A DNA stretch of 64,000 nucleotides from JANSXG01 sp024743075 (GCA_042140185.1 CP159477.1:2604001-2668000), one strand, 5' to 3'; shown: positions 1-12,880, numbered from the stretch's first letter. Made by a program: numbers and translations. Notes: generated from the letters alone by a model not told the origin.

Positions 1-390
1 GTGCGATCAATATTCCCCGGCGAGGGTCCCGCGGCGGATCCAAAGCATCAACCCTGCACCGATCAACACAATCGGCAAAGGAGCGGTGCTGCAAACCTGC
101 TCGCAAGAGGGACATCCCGGCGACCCGCCAACTGGCGATCTGTCCGGGGGAACCCCGCTCGTGTGGTAGAATCCGGCTGGCGTGTCGGCCCCGTGCCGCC
201 CGGACTCGGTCGTGTGAAAAAATCGTATAACTTGGCAATATGTCCGTTCATTCGGCGATCGGCCGCGACCGCCGGTTTCGGGCTTGATTCCACGCCCGAG
301 CGGTTGATCGTAGGGCATCCAAAGGGCCGATACAACTTGAGGCGACCCCTGTCCGCCTGAATTCCAGCATCGACAAGGAATCGGCCCTCC
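1..390. other. intergenic region upstream of alr
   Basis: I see no convincing gene here. On the minus strand, roughly 165 down to 7, an open frame ends in a CPSC motif, a hydrophobic stretch (APLPIVLIGAGLMLWI) and an RR. This resembles the C-terminal anchor of a small secreted or membrane protein, but no start with a ribosome binding site is visible. A TATAAC box near position 224 could serve as a -10 for alr. The upstream flank lies outside the window. Confidence 0.4.
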
Positions 391-1820
391 GTGAGCGGGA
401 CCAGCGTTATCGAAGTCGATCTCACCGCTCTCGAGCGGAACCTCGCCGTCGTGCGCGGCGTGCTGTCCCGCGGTCTCGACGACGATTCCGGCTCCTCAGC
501 CACGCCCCCCGGCGTCTGCGCCGTCCTCAAGGCCGACGGCTATGGCCTCGGCGCCGTCCGACTCGCCAAACGCCTCAGCGCCCCCAAGGCCACCCGCCCC
601 GTCGAGATGATCGCCGTCTACACCCCCGACGAGGCTCGCGAACTCGTCGAAGCCGCGATCCCCACGCCCATCCTCGTCCTCATGCCCGTCGCCGGCTTCG
701 ACCGCCACGACCCCCTCTACCACGCGCTCAGCAAGGGCCAGATCCACCTCACCGTCCACGACCGCGAAAACCTCGATGCCATCGCACGCACCGCCGAACA
801 CCTCGGCACCACCCTCCCCGTTCACCTCAAAATCGACACCGGCATGTCCCGCGGCGGCGCACCCCCACGCCAGGCCGGAGCCCTGCTCGGCAAAATCGCC
901 GAACACCCCCGCCTCCGCCTCGCCGGCGTCTTCACCCACTTCGCCTCCGCCGACTCCAGCGCGGAAATGACCCGCGACCAGGCCCTCTCGTTCGTCAACG
1001 TCCTCCGACTCAACGAAGCGCGCCTCCCCGCAGACTGCCTCATCCACGAGGCCAACTCTTTCGCCTCCTTCCGAAGCGCCGCCCTGCACGCCGACATGGT
1101 CCGCATCGGTCTCGCCCTGCTCGGCTACTCCGCCGAAGCCATGGCCGCCGACGACCGCTTCGAGTTCCGCGACGCCGCGCAGCAGCTCACTCCGGTCATG
1201 CGCTGGACCTCCACGGTCGTGCAGACCAAGTCGGTCGCCCCCGGCACCCCCGTCGGCTACGGCTCGGTTTGGACCGCCCCCCGACGCTCGCGTTCCTCGC
1301 ACGACGGCGACACCCGCCTCGCCATCGTCCCCGTGGGCTACGCCGACGGCTACCCCGTCGCCCTCTCCAGCGACCGCGGCGGCGACGCCTCCCTCGACCC
1401 CGAGCGCGGCGCCCGCGTCGGCTTCGAAATCTCGACCGGCATCCGCGCCTACGCACCCGTCGTCGGACGCGTCAGCATGGACCAGATCATCATCGATGTC
1501 ACCGACCTGCCCGACAGCGCCACCGGCGTCGGCGCGACCGTCGAGATCGTTGGATCCAACCCGGGCGCCCCAACCACCTCCCCGCGCTCGCCAAACTCGC
1601 CGGCACCATCACCCACGAACTGCTCTGCCGCATGTCGCCGCGCATCGAACGGAGGTACCTTCACCTCCCGAAACCCGTCGAGCACGAGCGCCCCGCCGAA
1701 CGCATCACCAGAGCCCTCGCCGGCCCCGGCGGCCTCCCGAGCAACCCGCCCGCCCTACGCGAGATCGAGTCAAAGCGCCTGATCGAACGCATGACCGCCG
1801 CCCAATCCGGCATCCGCTAA
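391..1820 (+). CDS. alr: alanine racemase (one frameshift)
   Basis: PLP enzyme that interconverts L- and D-alanine in the cytoplasm and supplies D-Ala for peptidoglycan. The GTG start at 391 is followed by the normal N-terminus. The PLP-binding lysine is K47 in VLKADGYG, and the catalytic tyrosine is about Y290 in PVGYGSVW. VPVGYADGYP and RVSMDQIIIDVT are family motifs. The frame breaks at the C run 1568-1571. One extra C restores NHLPALAKLAGTITHELL and the standard C-terminus, ending at 1820. Without it, the first frame runs into low-complexity sequence and stops at 1782. Length after repair is about 476 residues, long for Alr because of insertions. I read the break as an indel error rather than decay, because the downstream frame is intact and family-like. 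Confidence 0.9.
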
Positions 1821-1829
1821 AAACAAGAG

Positions 1830-1890
1830 CCCGGAGCGCAAGCTCCGGGTACCCGCCGGGTGCCGTGGTCGAAGCGAAGCGCAGGCCACG
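1830..1890. repeat. REP-like hairpin (family A) plus family B repeat
   Basis: Positions 1830-1849 form a perfect 8-bp stem, CCCGGAGC/GCTCCGGG, closed by a GCAA tetraloop and followed by GTACCC. Positions 1858-1890 hold the second dispersed repeat, beginning GGGTGCCGTGGTC and ending AGGCCACG. Both types recur in several gaps of this window and never inside a confidently called gene. Confidence 0.7.
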
Positions 1891-1924
1891 ACCCCTCACG
1901 CATCGACTCTGAGAGAAGAGACCC

Positions 1925-2290
1925 GTGCAACTCTCAGCACTCTTCAGACGCGCCGTCGTGGTGGCTTGCGACGATGAAACCGAAGACCAACTCCGGGGCA
2001 ACAACATCGTCTCTCCCGTTTCGGTTCGACTGATCTCGCTTCCAGATGACAATGCATTTCATCTGCTTCATTCAACGGGACTCTTCGAACACTTCAACAG
2101 TGCCTTCGGAACACTCATCGGTGACTACGAAGAGGACTTCATCTCGCTCGAGCATCTCGACGAGGCGATTCGGATCGTCGATGCAATGATCAAGTCGAAA
2201 CGCATCCACAAGGGAGATGTCATTCATCGAATCCGAGAACTTCTGGACTTCGCGAAACGCAACGGCCGCAGCGTATTCTTCGTGCTTTGA
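1925..2290 (+). CDS. hypothetical protein, 121 aa
   Basis: No family is recognised. The protein is cytoplasmic in appearance, with no signal peptide or membrane segment. It opens with MQLSALFRRAVVVACDDE and has an acidic central stretch (DYEEDF) before a predicted helical C-terminal half (LDEAIRIVDAMIKSK). Codon use and composition fit its neighbours. It stands alone between two repeat elements, so context gives no functional clue. Confidence 0.55.
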   Translation: MQLSALFRRAVVVACDDETEDQLRGNNIVSPVSVRLISLPDDNAFHLLHSTGLFEHFNSAFGTLIGDYEEDFISLEHLDEAIRIVDAMIKSKRIHKGDVIHRIRELLDFAKRNGRSVFFVL

Positions 2291-2303
2291 GCAAGGTTTC
2301 GAT

Positions 2304-2338
2304 CGCGTGCCGAGGCGAAGCGAAGCGCCGGCCACGCC
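2304..2338. repeat. family B dispersed repeat, variant copy
   Basis: CGTGCCGAGGCGAAGCGAAG followed by CGCCGGCCACGCC, a diverged copy of the element at 1858-1890 and 4044-4076. It lies in the 54-bp gap between two convergent genes. Confidence 0.5.
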
Positions 2339-2344
2339 GACGCG

Positions 2345-3214
2345 TCAGCGCAACCGCACCGGCTCCCCCAAAACTCCATCCACCAGCGGCCACGCCGCAT
2401 CGCCGGTGATCGCCCATCGCGCATCCGGCGAAATCACGCATCGCCCCAATTCATCAGGCAGAGGCGACACCGAATAACCGCTCCCGTCGCGAGCCGCGCG
2501 GAAGAGGCTCGTGCCACCATCGCCGTGGACGTTCAAGTACACCGCGTAAACAACGTCCCCCGCGACCGCGACGCTGATCGCGTGACCGGCGTCCGTCGGC
2601 CGAGCCAGATAGCGCACCTCCCCATCCGCACCGCACTCGATCAACTCACCGCTCCGCCAGACGCCGCAGATCGCCGAACCCGCTTCGACATCGATTGTGG
2701 CCCGGATCAATCTGGCGGGCAGCGTCCACATCCGCAGCACCGCGACCGGGTCAACCGCGAGATGACCCACCTCCTTGAACGACCAGTGGATGAGGCCTCC
2801 ATCGGAAGCCGGCGCGAGATGGGCGTACCCGCGGATCCCCTTGACCTTCCGGATCTCTCCACTCGGAATGTCAACCTCACTGAATCGTTCCGCCGTGCGA
2901 GAGCCGATCATGCACGCAACGAAGAGCCGGTCCGATGAACCAAGCCCGATCGACACCACATCCGGAGGCCCCTTGGTGTCCAGCACCTTCTCGCCGGTCT
3001 CCAGAAACACCCGCAACCTGCCACCCCACCGAGCCACCGCCAGCGCGCTGCCATCGGGCGCCACCGCCGACCGCACATCCACAGGGTGCTTGATGCCCGA
3101 CTTCACCGTCACCCGAGCCGAACCGTCGAACCCCTCGCCGAGGCGATACAGGCTCACCGCGCCCTCACGCGCAACCGTGAAGTCTCCGCCGAAGGAAATC
3201 GCCGATACCTTCAC
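2345..3214 (-). CDS. hypothetical beta-propeller-like protein
   Basis: About 289 residues from a GTG start at 3214. That GTG shares a GTGA overlap with the TGA stop of the upstream gene, which is why I prefer it to the ATG 42 bases further upstream. The sequence consists of repeated beta-strand-like blocks with recurrent small turns (SPDARWAI, APDGSALAV), typical of WD40-like or NHL-like propellers. No catalytic motif and no signal peptide are seen. It is probably co-translated with the zinc-ribbon membrane protein before it. Function unknown. Confidence 0.55.
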   Translation of the reverse strand: MKVSAISFGGDFTVAREGAVSLYRLGEGFDGSARVTVKSGIKHPVDVRSAVAPDGSALAVARWGGRLRVFLETGEKVLDTKGPPDVVSIGLGSSDRLFVACMIGSRTAERFSEVDIPSGEIRKVKGIRGYAHLAPASDGGLIHWSFKEVGHLAVDPVAVLRMWTLPARLIRATIDVEAGSAICGVWRSGELIECGADGEVRYLARPTDAGHAISVAVAGDVVYAVYLNVHGDGGTSLFRAARDGSGYSVSPLPDELGRCVISPDARWAITGDAAWPLVDGVLGEPVRLR

Positions 3215-4014
3215 AGCCGCGTCTCCTGCTCCGCCCCATACCCGCACTCCGAACAAACCCCACGATCGTTCAGTTCATACTTACATCGCGGGCAGCGCGT
3301 CGGATCAACAGGTGCATTGACCAGCGCGGCGAACTTCCAGATCGCGAGCGAAACGCCAAGCAGCACACACAGGGCAACCGCGATCCTCCAGAACCGATCC
3401 CACGCCCCTGCCGCGAAAACCGGCCACGGATCCGAGCATCCGATCGTCCAGACGTTCTCCCCAACGCTGAGTTGCGTTGGGCCTTTCACATCCCCGACCA
3501 AGGACGGCGCGACTCGGTCGGCAAAGGCAACCTCAAGCAGCTGCCGCTCGATATCACGCTCGACTTCCGGCCTTCTCTCGCCGTAGCGCGAGGCCACGAA
3601 CCGCTGCCATTGCGGCTCTTCGTACGACACCTCATACGGTCCACTCGCACGCATCGCCCAGTCCAACGGTGCGCCCTTGAGAGGAGTGACCACGAGCCGG
3701 AACTCCTCACAGTCCGGTAGATAGGTGTGATGCCATCGTAGATTCTGCTTGAATTCAACGAGTATCTGCGTGTCGGCCCGCGGATCGTTCCCCGCGGCCG
3801 GGCCGCTCACGCGCGGGCCTGACTGATCATCCGCCGAATCATTGAGGTTGTAGACCTCAATGTAGATGATCCAGTTGGTAGGTGAACCGGAAAATTGGCC
3901 GCTCTGCATCTCACGCCACTCAACGAACAGCGCCTGCGCAGCATGAGCGGCGAGGAGCACGAAGAAAATCAGGACGATCAGCCTTGGACGCATCGGGTCA
4001 GTCTCCGCCCACAC
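3211..4014 (-). CDS. membrane protein with C-terminal zinc ribbon
   Basis: 267 residues. The N-terminal hydrophobic segment (MRPRLIVLIFFVLLAAHA, from Met8) is a signal anchor, so translation may really begin at 3993. A second membrane segment (ALCVLLGVSLAIWKFAALV) lies near residue 230. It is followed by a four-cysteine zinc ribbon, CPRCKYELNDRGVCSECGYG, at the extreme C-terminus. The layout puts the middle about 190 residues outside the membrane. Its stop overlaps the start of the propeller-like gene, so the two are probably one transcription unit. No named family is recognised. Confidence 0.6.
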   Translation of the reverse strand: MWAETDPMRPRLIVLIFFVLLAAHAAQALFVEWREMQSGQFSGSPTNWIIYIEVYNLNDSADDQSGPRVSGPAAGNDPRADTQILVEFKQNLRWHHTYLPDCEEFRLVVTPLKGAPLDWAMRASGPYEVSYEEPQWQRFVASRYGERRPEVERDIERQLLEVAFADRVAPSLVGDVKGPTQLSVGENVWTIGCSDPWPVFAAGAWDRFWRIAVALCVLLGVSLAIWKFAALVNAPVDPTRCPRCKYELNDRGVCSECGYGAEQETRL

Positions 4015-4043
4015 TCTACACGGTGCGAGTGAGCGTTACTGTC

Positions 4044-4076
4044 GGGTGCCGTGGTCCAAGCGAAGCGCAGGCCACG
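4044..4076. repeat. family B dispersed repeat
   Basis: GGGTGCCGTGGTC(C) through AGGCCACG, nearly identical to 1858-1890. It lies upstream of the gene starting at 4014 (minus) and just past the end of the gene ending at 4105. Confidence 0.65.
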
Positions 4077-4104
4077 ATGGACCGAGACACGCTCTCTCCA
4101 CGCC

Positions 4105-4644
4105 TCAAAGCAGACGGCAGTCTTCCCACTTCCGCCCCGTCGAGTCGCAGAACCACTCCTTCGGGTCGCCGGACCGATACATCTGCGAAGACAGATCCCG
4201 CTTGTTCAGATCCACCATCTCGATCAGTCGTGCAGCATTCACCGATCCGTTTCTAGGTAGCCCACGAACGACCTCGATCGAATGACTCCACTCTCGTACC
4301 TCTACACCGTCGCTGACGTGAAAGCGATCGGCGTGCACTCTGCCGCGCTCAAAGTCAGGAATGCTGACTCGCAAAATCGGGCGAACAACCCCAGGCCTGA
4401 ATGGCAGCGCCGGCTTAAACTCGTCTAGAGCCTCATGTTTGAGCATCGGACCGAGGAATCCCATAGCCGTGAAGCTCACCATTGCAAACATCTCATCGAG
4501 GTTCATCGCTCGACGAAAGTCATCGTCAACAAAGACGAGGAGAATGTCCCCGTAGCGCGGGTCCTTCCCGCAGGTAATAGCCGTGGCGGTGTGCTGCTCG
4601 CCCCGAACGGACACCCCTCGATTTCTCACCCGTCCAGCCATCAT
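4105..4644 (-). CDS. hypothetical protein, 179 aa
   Basis: Unrecognised soluble protein. Its ATG at 4644 overlaps the stop of the upstream NUDIX gene in an ATGA arrangement, so it is translationally coupled to the NUDIX-pabB operon. Visible features are an EWSHSIE segment and a C-terminal CDSTGRKWEDCRLL tail with two cysteines. No catalytic motif is evident. A link to folate metabolism is suggested only by position. Confidence 0.55.
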   Translation of the reverse strand: MMAGRVRNRGVSVRGEQHTATAITCGKDPRYGDILLVFVDDDFRRAMNLDEMFAMVSFTAMGFLGPMLKHEALDEFKPALPFRPGVVRPILRVSIPDFERGRVHADRFHVSDGVEVREWSHSIEVVRGLPRNGSVNAARLIEMVDLNKRDLSSQMYRSGDPKEWFCDSTGRKWEDCRLL

Positions 4645-5222
4645 TCACCCACCGGGCCGCTGACATCCCCAAGCCGCATCACCCCCTCCGACCCCGACCG
4701 CCCCAAAACATCCCCGACCACCTCGCGCACACAGCTCCGCTGCGACGACCACACATACCTCATCGCCAGCGCATCCACCGCATCGCGGTCCGCCGGCAGT
4801 TCGAGCCCGTTCCACCGGTGCGCATCGTGCTCATCGTTCAGCACCGGCTCAAAGTCCTGCCGCACCCTCGCCGCGAACCGTGGCATCAGCACCACGCAGT
4901 CCCACACCGGCTGGTAGAACGGGTACACCTGCCCCAGAAACCACAGCCCCGTCACATCCGCCTCCCCCGCGCCGATCTCCTCGCGCAGCTCCCGCAGCGC
5001 CGCATCGATCGCCTTCTCCCCCTCGTCGATCCCGCCCATCACCGTCTGCCACGTCCCCGACGCCGGCTCCTTCACCCGCCGGATCTGCAGAAACTCCGCG
5101 CGCTCGGGCATCGTCCGCTCATCGCCCCCGAACTCGCGGAACACGTACACATCCACCGCGTCCGTCCGCACCGGCGGCCCGGACCGCTGCACCCCCGAAA
5201 GCGTCGGCCCGCGCTCGCTCAC
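4641..5222 (-). CDS. NUDIX hydrolase, candidate dihydroneopterin-triphosphate pyrophosphatase
   Basis: 193 residues with a complete NUDIX box, GGIDEGEKAIDAALRELREE plus IGA, at about residues 62-84. This gives the Mg-binding glutamates for pyrophosphohydrolysis. The GTG start at 5222 overlaps the TGA of pabB (GTGA), and its stop overlaps the next start (ATGA). Tight coupling to pabB suggests the NudB-like step of folate synthesis, which converts dihydroneopterin triphosphate to the monophosphate. That is inference from context; the sequence alone supports only a NUDIX hydrolase. Confidence 0.8.
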   Translation of the reverse strand: MSERGPTLSGVQRSGPPVRTDAVDVYVFREFGGDERTMPERAEFLQIRRVKEPASGTWQTVMGGIDEGEKAIDAALRELREEIGAGEADVTGLWFLGQVYPFYQPVWDCVVLMPRFAARVRQDFEPVLNDEHDAHRWNGLELPADRDAVDALAMRYVWSSQRSCVREVVGDVLGRSGSEGVMRLGDVSGPVGE

Positions 5223-6517
5223 CGGCAGTCTCCATCAATCGTCGTCTGCAGCGCCGCGCGATCGGCCTCGCCTTGTCCAAGGTCTCCAGCCATTCCGCGT
5301 GCGCCTCCGAATCCGCCACGATCCCCGCGCCCACCGGCAGCGAGACCGTGCCGCGCACATCCGTGGGCGTCGAACCCGGCTCGCACTCGATCGTCAGCGT
5401 CCGGATCGCCACGCTCATGCTCGCCACCGACGGTGCGAGCAGCGCGATCGCCCCGCAGTAGAACCCGCGCGCTTCCGGCTCCAGCTCATCGATGATCTGC
5501 ATCGCCCGGATCTTCGGCGCCCCCGTGATCGACCCCGGCGGGAAGGTCGCGCCCAGAAGATCCGCCACCGTCGCGCCCTCGCGCAGACGCGCGCTCACCG
5601 TCGCCACGGCGTGGTCGATGCTCCCCGCATGATGGCGCTCGATCGCCCGCGCCTCCGTCACGCGCACGCTCCCGAACCGCGCCAGACGCCCGAGGTCGTT
5701 GCGCATCAGGTCCACGATCATCGCCAGCTCCGCGTGGTCCTTCGCGCTCGACGCCAGCTCGCCCGACGACGCATCGCTCGCCGCCCGCGTCCCCTTGATC
5801 GGGCGCGTCACCACCGACACGCCCTTCGCATCGCGTTCCGCGCAGGAACAACTCCGGGCTCACCGAGATCACGATGCGCCGAAGCTCGCCCCGCTCATCC
5901 CGGTCCTCCAGGTACGCCCCGTAGTCCGGCCCCAGCCGCTCCATCAGGTCCGCGAAGCACGCCCGCGCATCGCCGGCGAACGATGCCACCAGCCGGTGCG
6001 CGATGTTCGCCTGGAAGATGTCGCCCGCGTGGATCGCCTCCACCGTCGCGCGCACCGCGCGCTCGTAATGCCCGCGCCCCGTGCTCGACCGCATCGCGCC
6101 GACGCGGTACCCGCCGCGCTGCTCGCTCGATTCCATCGCCGGGGCGTCAAAACCCGTCCACTGCCTGCTCGCGCTCGCAACCCACCCGCGCTCCACCCGC
6201 TGCGCGATCGGCGCGATCGCTTGCTTCTCGACCAGTTGCCCATCCGTCAGCCGACGCACCGCCCGCGCTGCGCACGCGCTCGGCTCCATCGTCACGCCGT
6301 GCTCGTACGCCACCGCGCCGACATGCACCGGCAGCGCGAGCCCGTCGCCCGCGCGCACGCACGATGCCTCCATCGCTTCCCCCAGCGTCACCCGCGACGG
6401 CTCCCCGATCACCGAGACCCCGCGCCCGCCCCCGCTCACCAGCGCGCACAGACCCCGTCCCCGGGGCCAGCCCCGCAGGATCGCATCGGCACTCAGATCG
6501 GTCGCAGCACTCGGCAC
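5219..6517 (-). CDS. pabB: aminodeoxychorismate synthase component I (two frameshifts)
   Basis: Chorismate-utilising enzyme of p-aminobenzoate and folate synthesis. It aminates chorismate together with a glutamine amidotransferase not present here. Family motifs are SVVTRPIKGTR and PPGSITGAPKIRAMQIID in the chorismate-binding domain. The frame breaks near 5838, where an extra C on the plus strand separates SPELFLR from the ERDAKGVSVV continuation. It breaks again near 5254-5255, where a missing C hides the true end, ALQTTIDGDCR then TGA at 5219-5221. With both repaired the gene is about 433 codons, normal for PabB. The restored stop overlaps the NUDIX start. Confidence 0.85.
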
Positions 6518-6534
6518 GCCGAGATCATACGCGC

Positions 6535-6762
6535 TCAGCGACGCTTCCCGTCCTCATACTCAAACACCTCATCCAACCGCCGTCCCAACGCCGCGGCGAT
6601 CTGGAACGCCGCCTCCAGCGACGGCGAGTACTTCTCCCCCTCGATCGCGTTCACCGTCTGCCGGCTCACCCCGATCGCGTCAGCCAGGTCCTGCTGCGTC
6701 AGCCCGCACTCGGCGCGCAGCTCGCGGATGCGATTCCGCACCTTCGGCTTCTTCTTACCCAC
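6535..6762 (-). CDS. XRE-family transcriptional regulator
   Basis: 75 residues consisting almost only of a Cro/CI-type helix-turn-helix. GLTQQDLADAIGVSRQTVN is the recognition unit and EGEKYSPSLEAAFQIAAAL the rest of the five-helix fold. The tail is basic. It starts 1 base after the stop of the membrane protein gene 6764-7183, so the pair is one operon. Two TGTCAA/TTGACA palindromes overlap the operon promoter, and autorepression by this protein is the simplest reading. Confidence 0.85.
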   Translation of the reverse strand: MGKKKPKVRNRIRELRAECGLTQQDLADAIGVSRQTVNAIEGEKYSPSLEAAFQIAAALGRRLDEVFEYEDGKRR

Positions 6763-6763
6763 C

Positions 6764-7183
6764 TCACATGCCCCGCCGGTAGTACAGGATCTGGAACCCG
6801 TACTGCATCAGCTGCGACGCGTACAACGACAGCAGCAGCACGTGCGCCGTCAGAACCTCCGGCACCGACCCCACCATGCACGCCAGCGTCGCGAGCACGC
6901 CCACGCCCAGCACCCACGACGAATTGCTCTCCGATCGCCACGCGATCATGCGGTCCCGCTCGTCCTCGTCTTCGTGCTTCCCCGTCACCGCCGCAAGGAT
7001 GTGCCCGACGATCAGGATGATCACCAGCCAGACCACCGAGATCGCGAACACAGCCGTGTACGGCTCAAGCCGGTCCACACCACGCATGTACATCGCCGCG
7101 GCGATCCACACATAGGTCGCAAGCGCCACCGTCGTCCCGACGAATTGCACCCACACGCTTTTCTCTTCAAACGACGGTCCCAC
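6764..7183 (-). CDS. four-helix integral membrane protein, partner of XRE regulator
   Basis: 139 residues with four hydrophobic segments, at about residues 11-33, 43-66, 90-108 and 112-132. A charged DEDERDRMI loop sits between the second and third. No enzyme motif is visible. Small membrane proteins of this layout often accompany stand-alone XRE regulators, but their role is not established. First gene of the operon served by the promoter at 7223-7250. Confidence 0.65.
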   Translation of the reverse strand: MGPSFEEKSVWVQFVGTTVALATYVWIAAAMYMRGVDRLEPYTAVFAISVVWLVIILIVGHILAAVTGKHEDEDERDRMIAWRSESNSSWVLGVGVLATLACMVGSVPEVLTAHVLLLSLYASQLMQYGFQILYYRRGM

Positions 7184-7217
7184 GATGCCTCCGATCCGCC
7201 GACCAACCCGGCCGGCA

Positions 7218-7262
7218 TGTCAAGTATATTTGACATCGAAGTTGTGTCAAGTGTTCTTGACA
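7218..7262 (-). promoter_or_regulatory. promoter with twin palindromic operators
   Basis: On the minus strand, TTGACA (7250-7245), a 16-bp spacer and TATACT (7228-7223) make a near-consensus promoter for the 7183 gene and the XRE regulator. Two 18-bp inverted repeats with the same arms, TGTCAA-6 bp-TTGACA, lie at 7218-7235 and 7245-7262. Their centres are 27 bp apart. One covers the -10 and the other the -35. This geometry fits an autoregulated XRE operon. Confidence 0.75.
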
Positions 7263-7291
7263 CGAGAATATCAGTTCCGCAAAAATAAGAG

Positions 7292-7410
7292 CCCGGGCGC
7301 GAGCCCCGGGTACTCCTTCGTTCTCGACTTCAATGCCCGTGTGGCATGCTCAAGCTCCGCTTGAGCATGGACCCTACAGCCCGAGCACACTCAAACAGGT
7401 TTGAGCGTGC
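7292..7410. repeat. family A hairpin and two family C hairpins
   Basis: 7292-7310 is a family A hairpin (CCCGGGC, GCGA loop, GCCCCGGG). 7345-7369 is a perfect 11-bp stem CATGCTCAAGC/GCTTGAGCATG with a TCC loop. 7385-7410 pairs GCACACTCAAAC with GTTTGAGCGTGC around AG. The last is followed by the end of gcvP, so it may also act as a terminator. Confidence 0.6.
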
Positions 7411-7422
7411 CACAACGAGCTA

Positions 7423-10418
<2,996 letters not shown>

Positions 10419-10707
10419 GGGTCGTTTCCGGGATAGCAGCACGGGCCTCGCGAGCGTGTCGCGAGGCTGGTGTCGGCTCTGATGGCCGATGGGCTGATTG
10501 GAGGCGAAAACTGGGCTGGCCGGCGACGATTCGTGTTCGTTCCGGCCGCGGGAGCGCGATCGAGCCTCATTCTAAGCGGTTCACCCCGTCCGGACCATGA
10601 CTTTGAAGGCCGTGTTCAGCCCGTATTTCGCATCGGTTCAGGGCCTGCCCGGTAGGATTGCCTGCATGGCCCTTGGGGCCGGACCGCACTTGAGGAGTAC
10701 TTCGAAC

Positions 10708-12821
10708 ATGTCCACCGACCGATCACGCCCCGTCGGGCGCACCCGCACCCTGCTCACCCTCGCCCTGCCGGCCATCCTGACCGGGGCCGCGGCGACCGCC
10801 ATCGCCTCCGAAACCGAGCGCGAGGGCATCCCGAAGCTGCCCACCTCCAGCGAGTATGTCATCCGCGACACCCTCGCCGAGCTGCACCCCGACGTGTTCA
10901 CCTACATGCAGCACCTGGTGACCCTCTCCAACCCGTTCATGGAAGGCCGGGCCGCCGACACACGCGGCAAGGAAGTCGCCGCCGAGTACATCCAGTGGTA
11001 CTTCACCCGGATGGGCTTCGAGCCGGCCTTCACCGATGTGACCGTCGACTACGACGCCACCGACCACGAGGAAGAGGGCGACAGCTACCTGCAACCCTTC
11101 TCCGTCCGCGGCACGCGCGAGGCCACAAAGGCCGTCGCCGTGTTCGAATCGGGCGATGACCGCTTCGCCCCGACCGTCGGCGAGCAGTTCAACCCGGTCG
11201 GCTTCTCCGGCAACGCCGACGCCATCGGCGAACTCGTCTTCGTCGGTTACGGCATCGATGAGGGCCCGGACGGCTACACCTCCTTCGAGGACAATGCCGA
11301 CCTGACCGGCAAGATCGCCATGGTCCTCCGCTTCGAGCCCATGACCGACCTCGGCAACAGCCAGTGGGAAGACGGTCGCGGCTGGAGCCGCCACGCCTCG
11401 CTCTACAACAAGATCGACGCCGTCGCGAAGCGCGGCGCCGCCGGCATCGTGCTCGTCAACCCCCCCGGCGCTGACGACCCTCGCGTGGACCAGCTCGGCA
11501 GCGTCCGGAGCATGAACTTCCCGATCGACCTCGATATCCCCGCGGTCATGGTCACCCCGACCGAAGGCGACCGCATCGTCGAAGCCTTCTCCGGCAAGCG
11601 CCTGCTCGGCCTGCGCCGCATCGCCGATGCCGGCTCGCACGGGCCGATCGCGCTCGGCGGCGAGGTCGAACTCGGGGTTCGCATCGAGGAGAAGCGCCAG
11701 TGGACCGCCAACGTCGGCGGCCTGCTCCGCGGCGCGGGCTCGCTCGCCGACGACTACATCGTCGTGGGCGCGCACTACGACCACGTCGGCTACGGCAACT
11801 TCGGCTCCCGCGCGGGTGCGGCCGGTCGCGGCGTGCTCCACGCCGGCGCCGACGACAACGCCTCCGGCACCGCCGCGATGCTCGTCACCGCCCAGCACCT
11901 CGCCGACCGCTACGCCGAGATCGCCGCGACCGACGCCGAACAGGGCATCGAGACCCCGCGCCGTTCGATCATCTTCGTCGCCTTCGGCGCCGAGGAAATG
12001 GGCCTGCTCGGCGCGGCCCACATGGCCGTGCGCTCGGCATGGACCTCGAGCGCGTCTCGGGCATGATCAACCTCGACATGGTCGGTCGCCTGCGCGACTC
12101 GGCGGTCGAGGCCTACGGCGTGGGCACGAGCGCCAGCTGGGAGCAGATCATCAACGACGCCAACGAGGGACCGAACCTCGACATCAACATGGTCTCCGCC
12201 CCCGGCGGCCGGTCCGACCACGCGACCTTCGCGCACCGCGACATCCCCGCGGTCCACTTCTTCACCGGCCTGCACGAGGACTACCACGCGCCCGGCGACA
12301 CCGCCGACAAGATCAACTTCGTCGGCGCGGTCCGCATCGCGCACCTCTGCTCGGCGATCACCGAGACCGTGGCGCTGCGTGACGAGAACCTCGTCTGGGA
12401 CGACCAGCCCCGCGAGATGGGCGCCGGTTCGCTGAACCCGCGCCCGCGGCGCGAGCGTCAAGCCGAGCCGGAGTCGAACGACGGCCCGGTGACCGAGGAG
12501 GAATCCGGTGAGCAGGCCGACGCCGGTCGTCCGGAGATGCGCAACCGCGTCCGCTTCGGCATCGCGCCGGGGTCGTACGACGCCGAGCGTCCGGGCGTGC
12601 TGGTTGGTGAGGTGTTCGAGGACACCCCCGCTGCGGAGGCCGGCGTGAAGCCCGGCGACCTGATCGTGACCTGGGAGGGCGAGGACGTGGCCGATGTTCG
12701 CGCCTGGTTCACCAAGTTCATGACCCACGAACCCGGCGACACCGTGACCTTCCAGGTAAAGCGCGGCGAGGAGACCCTCACCCTCAAGGCCGAACTCAAG
12801 GCTCGCGGCGACACCGACTGA
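10708..12821 (+). CDS. secreted M28-family zinc aminopeptidase with PA and PDZ domains (one frameshift)
   Basis: An ATG at 10708, preceded by GAGGAG at 10692-10697, opens a signal peptide (RTLLTLALPAILTGAAATAIAS). A PA-like insert follows, then the M28 catalytic core. Zinc and catalytic residues are visible in HYDHVG, GADDNASG, GAEEMGLLG, NLDMVG and YHAPGDT. The C-terminal 90 residues form a PDZ domain (VGEVFEDTPAAEAGVKPGDL). The frame slips at about 12036-12040, where one G or C is missing before ATGGACCTCGAG. The second frame continues without a gap in the fold. It probably degrades peptides in the periplasm or outside the cell. A strong terminator follows at 12881. Confidence 0.9.
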
Positions 12822-12880
12822 TCGACCACCGATCGACCGAACGATTCCCCGGTTCAAGTGGGGTATCGTGATGGGGTTGA

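Noticed and set aside
5299..7288. Long Arg/Pro/His-rich plus-strand frames
   Set aside because: Antisense shadows of pabB, the XRE gene and the membrane gene; composition is typical of shifted GC-rich coding sequence.
10419..10707. Glycine riboswitch upstream of gcvP
   Set aside because: The expected conserved cores of the aptamer are not visible on the minus strand, and the region is short.
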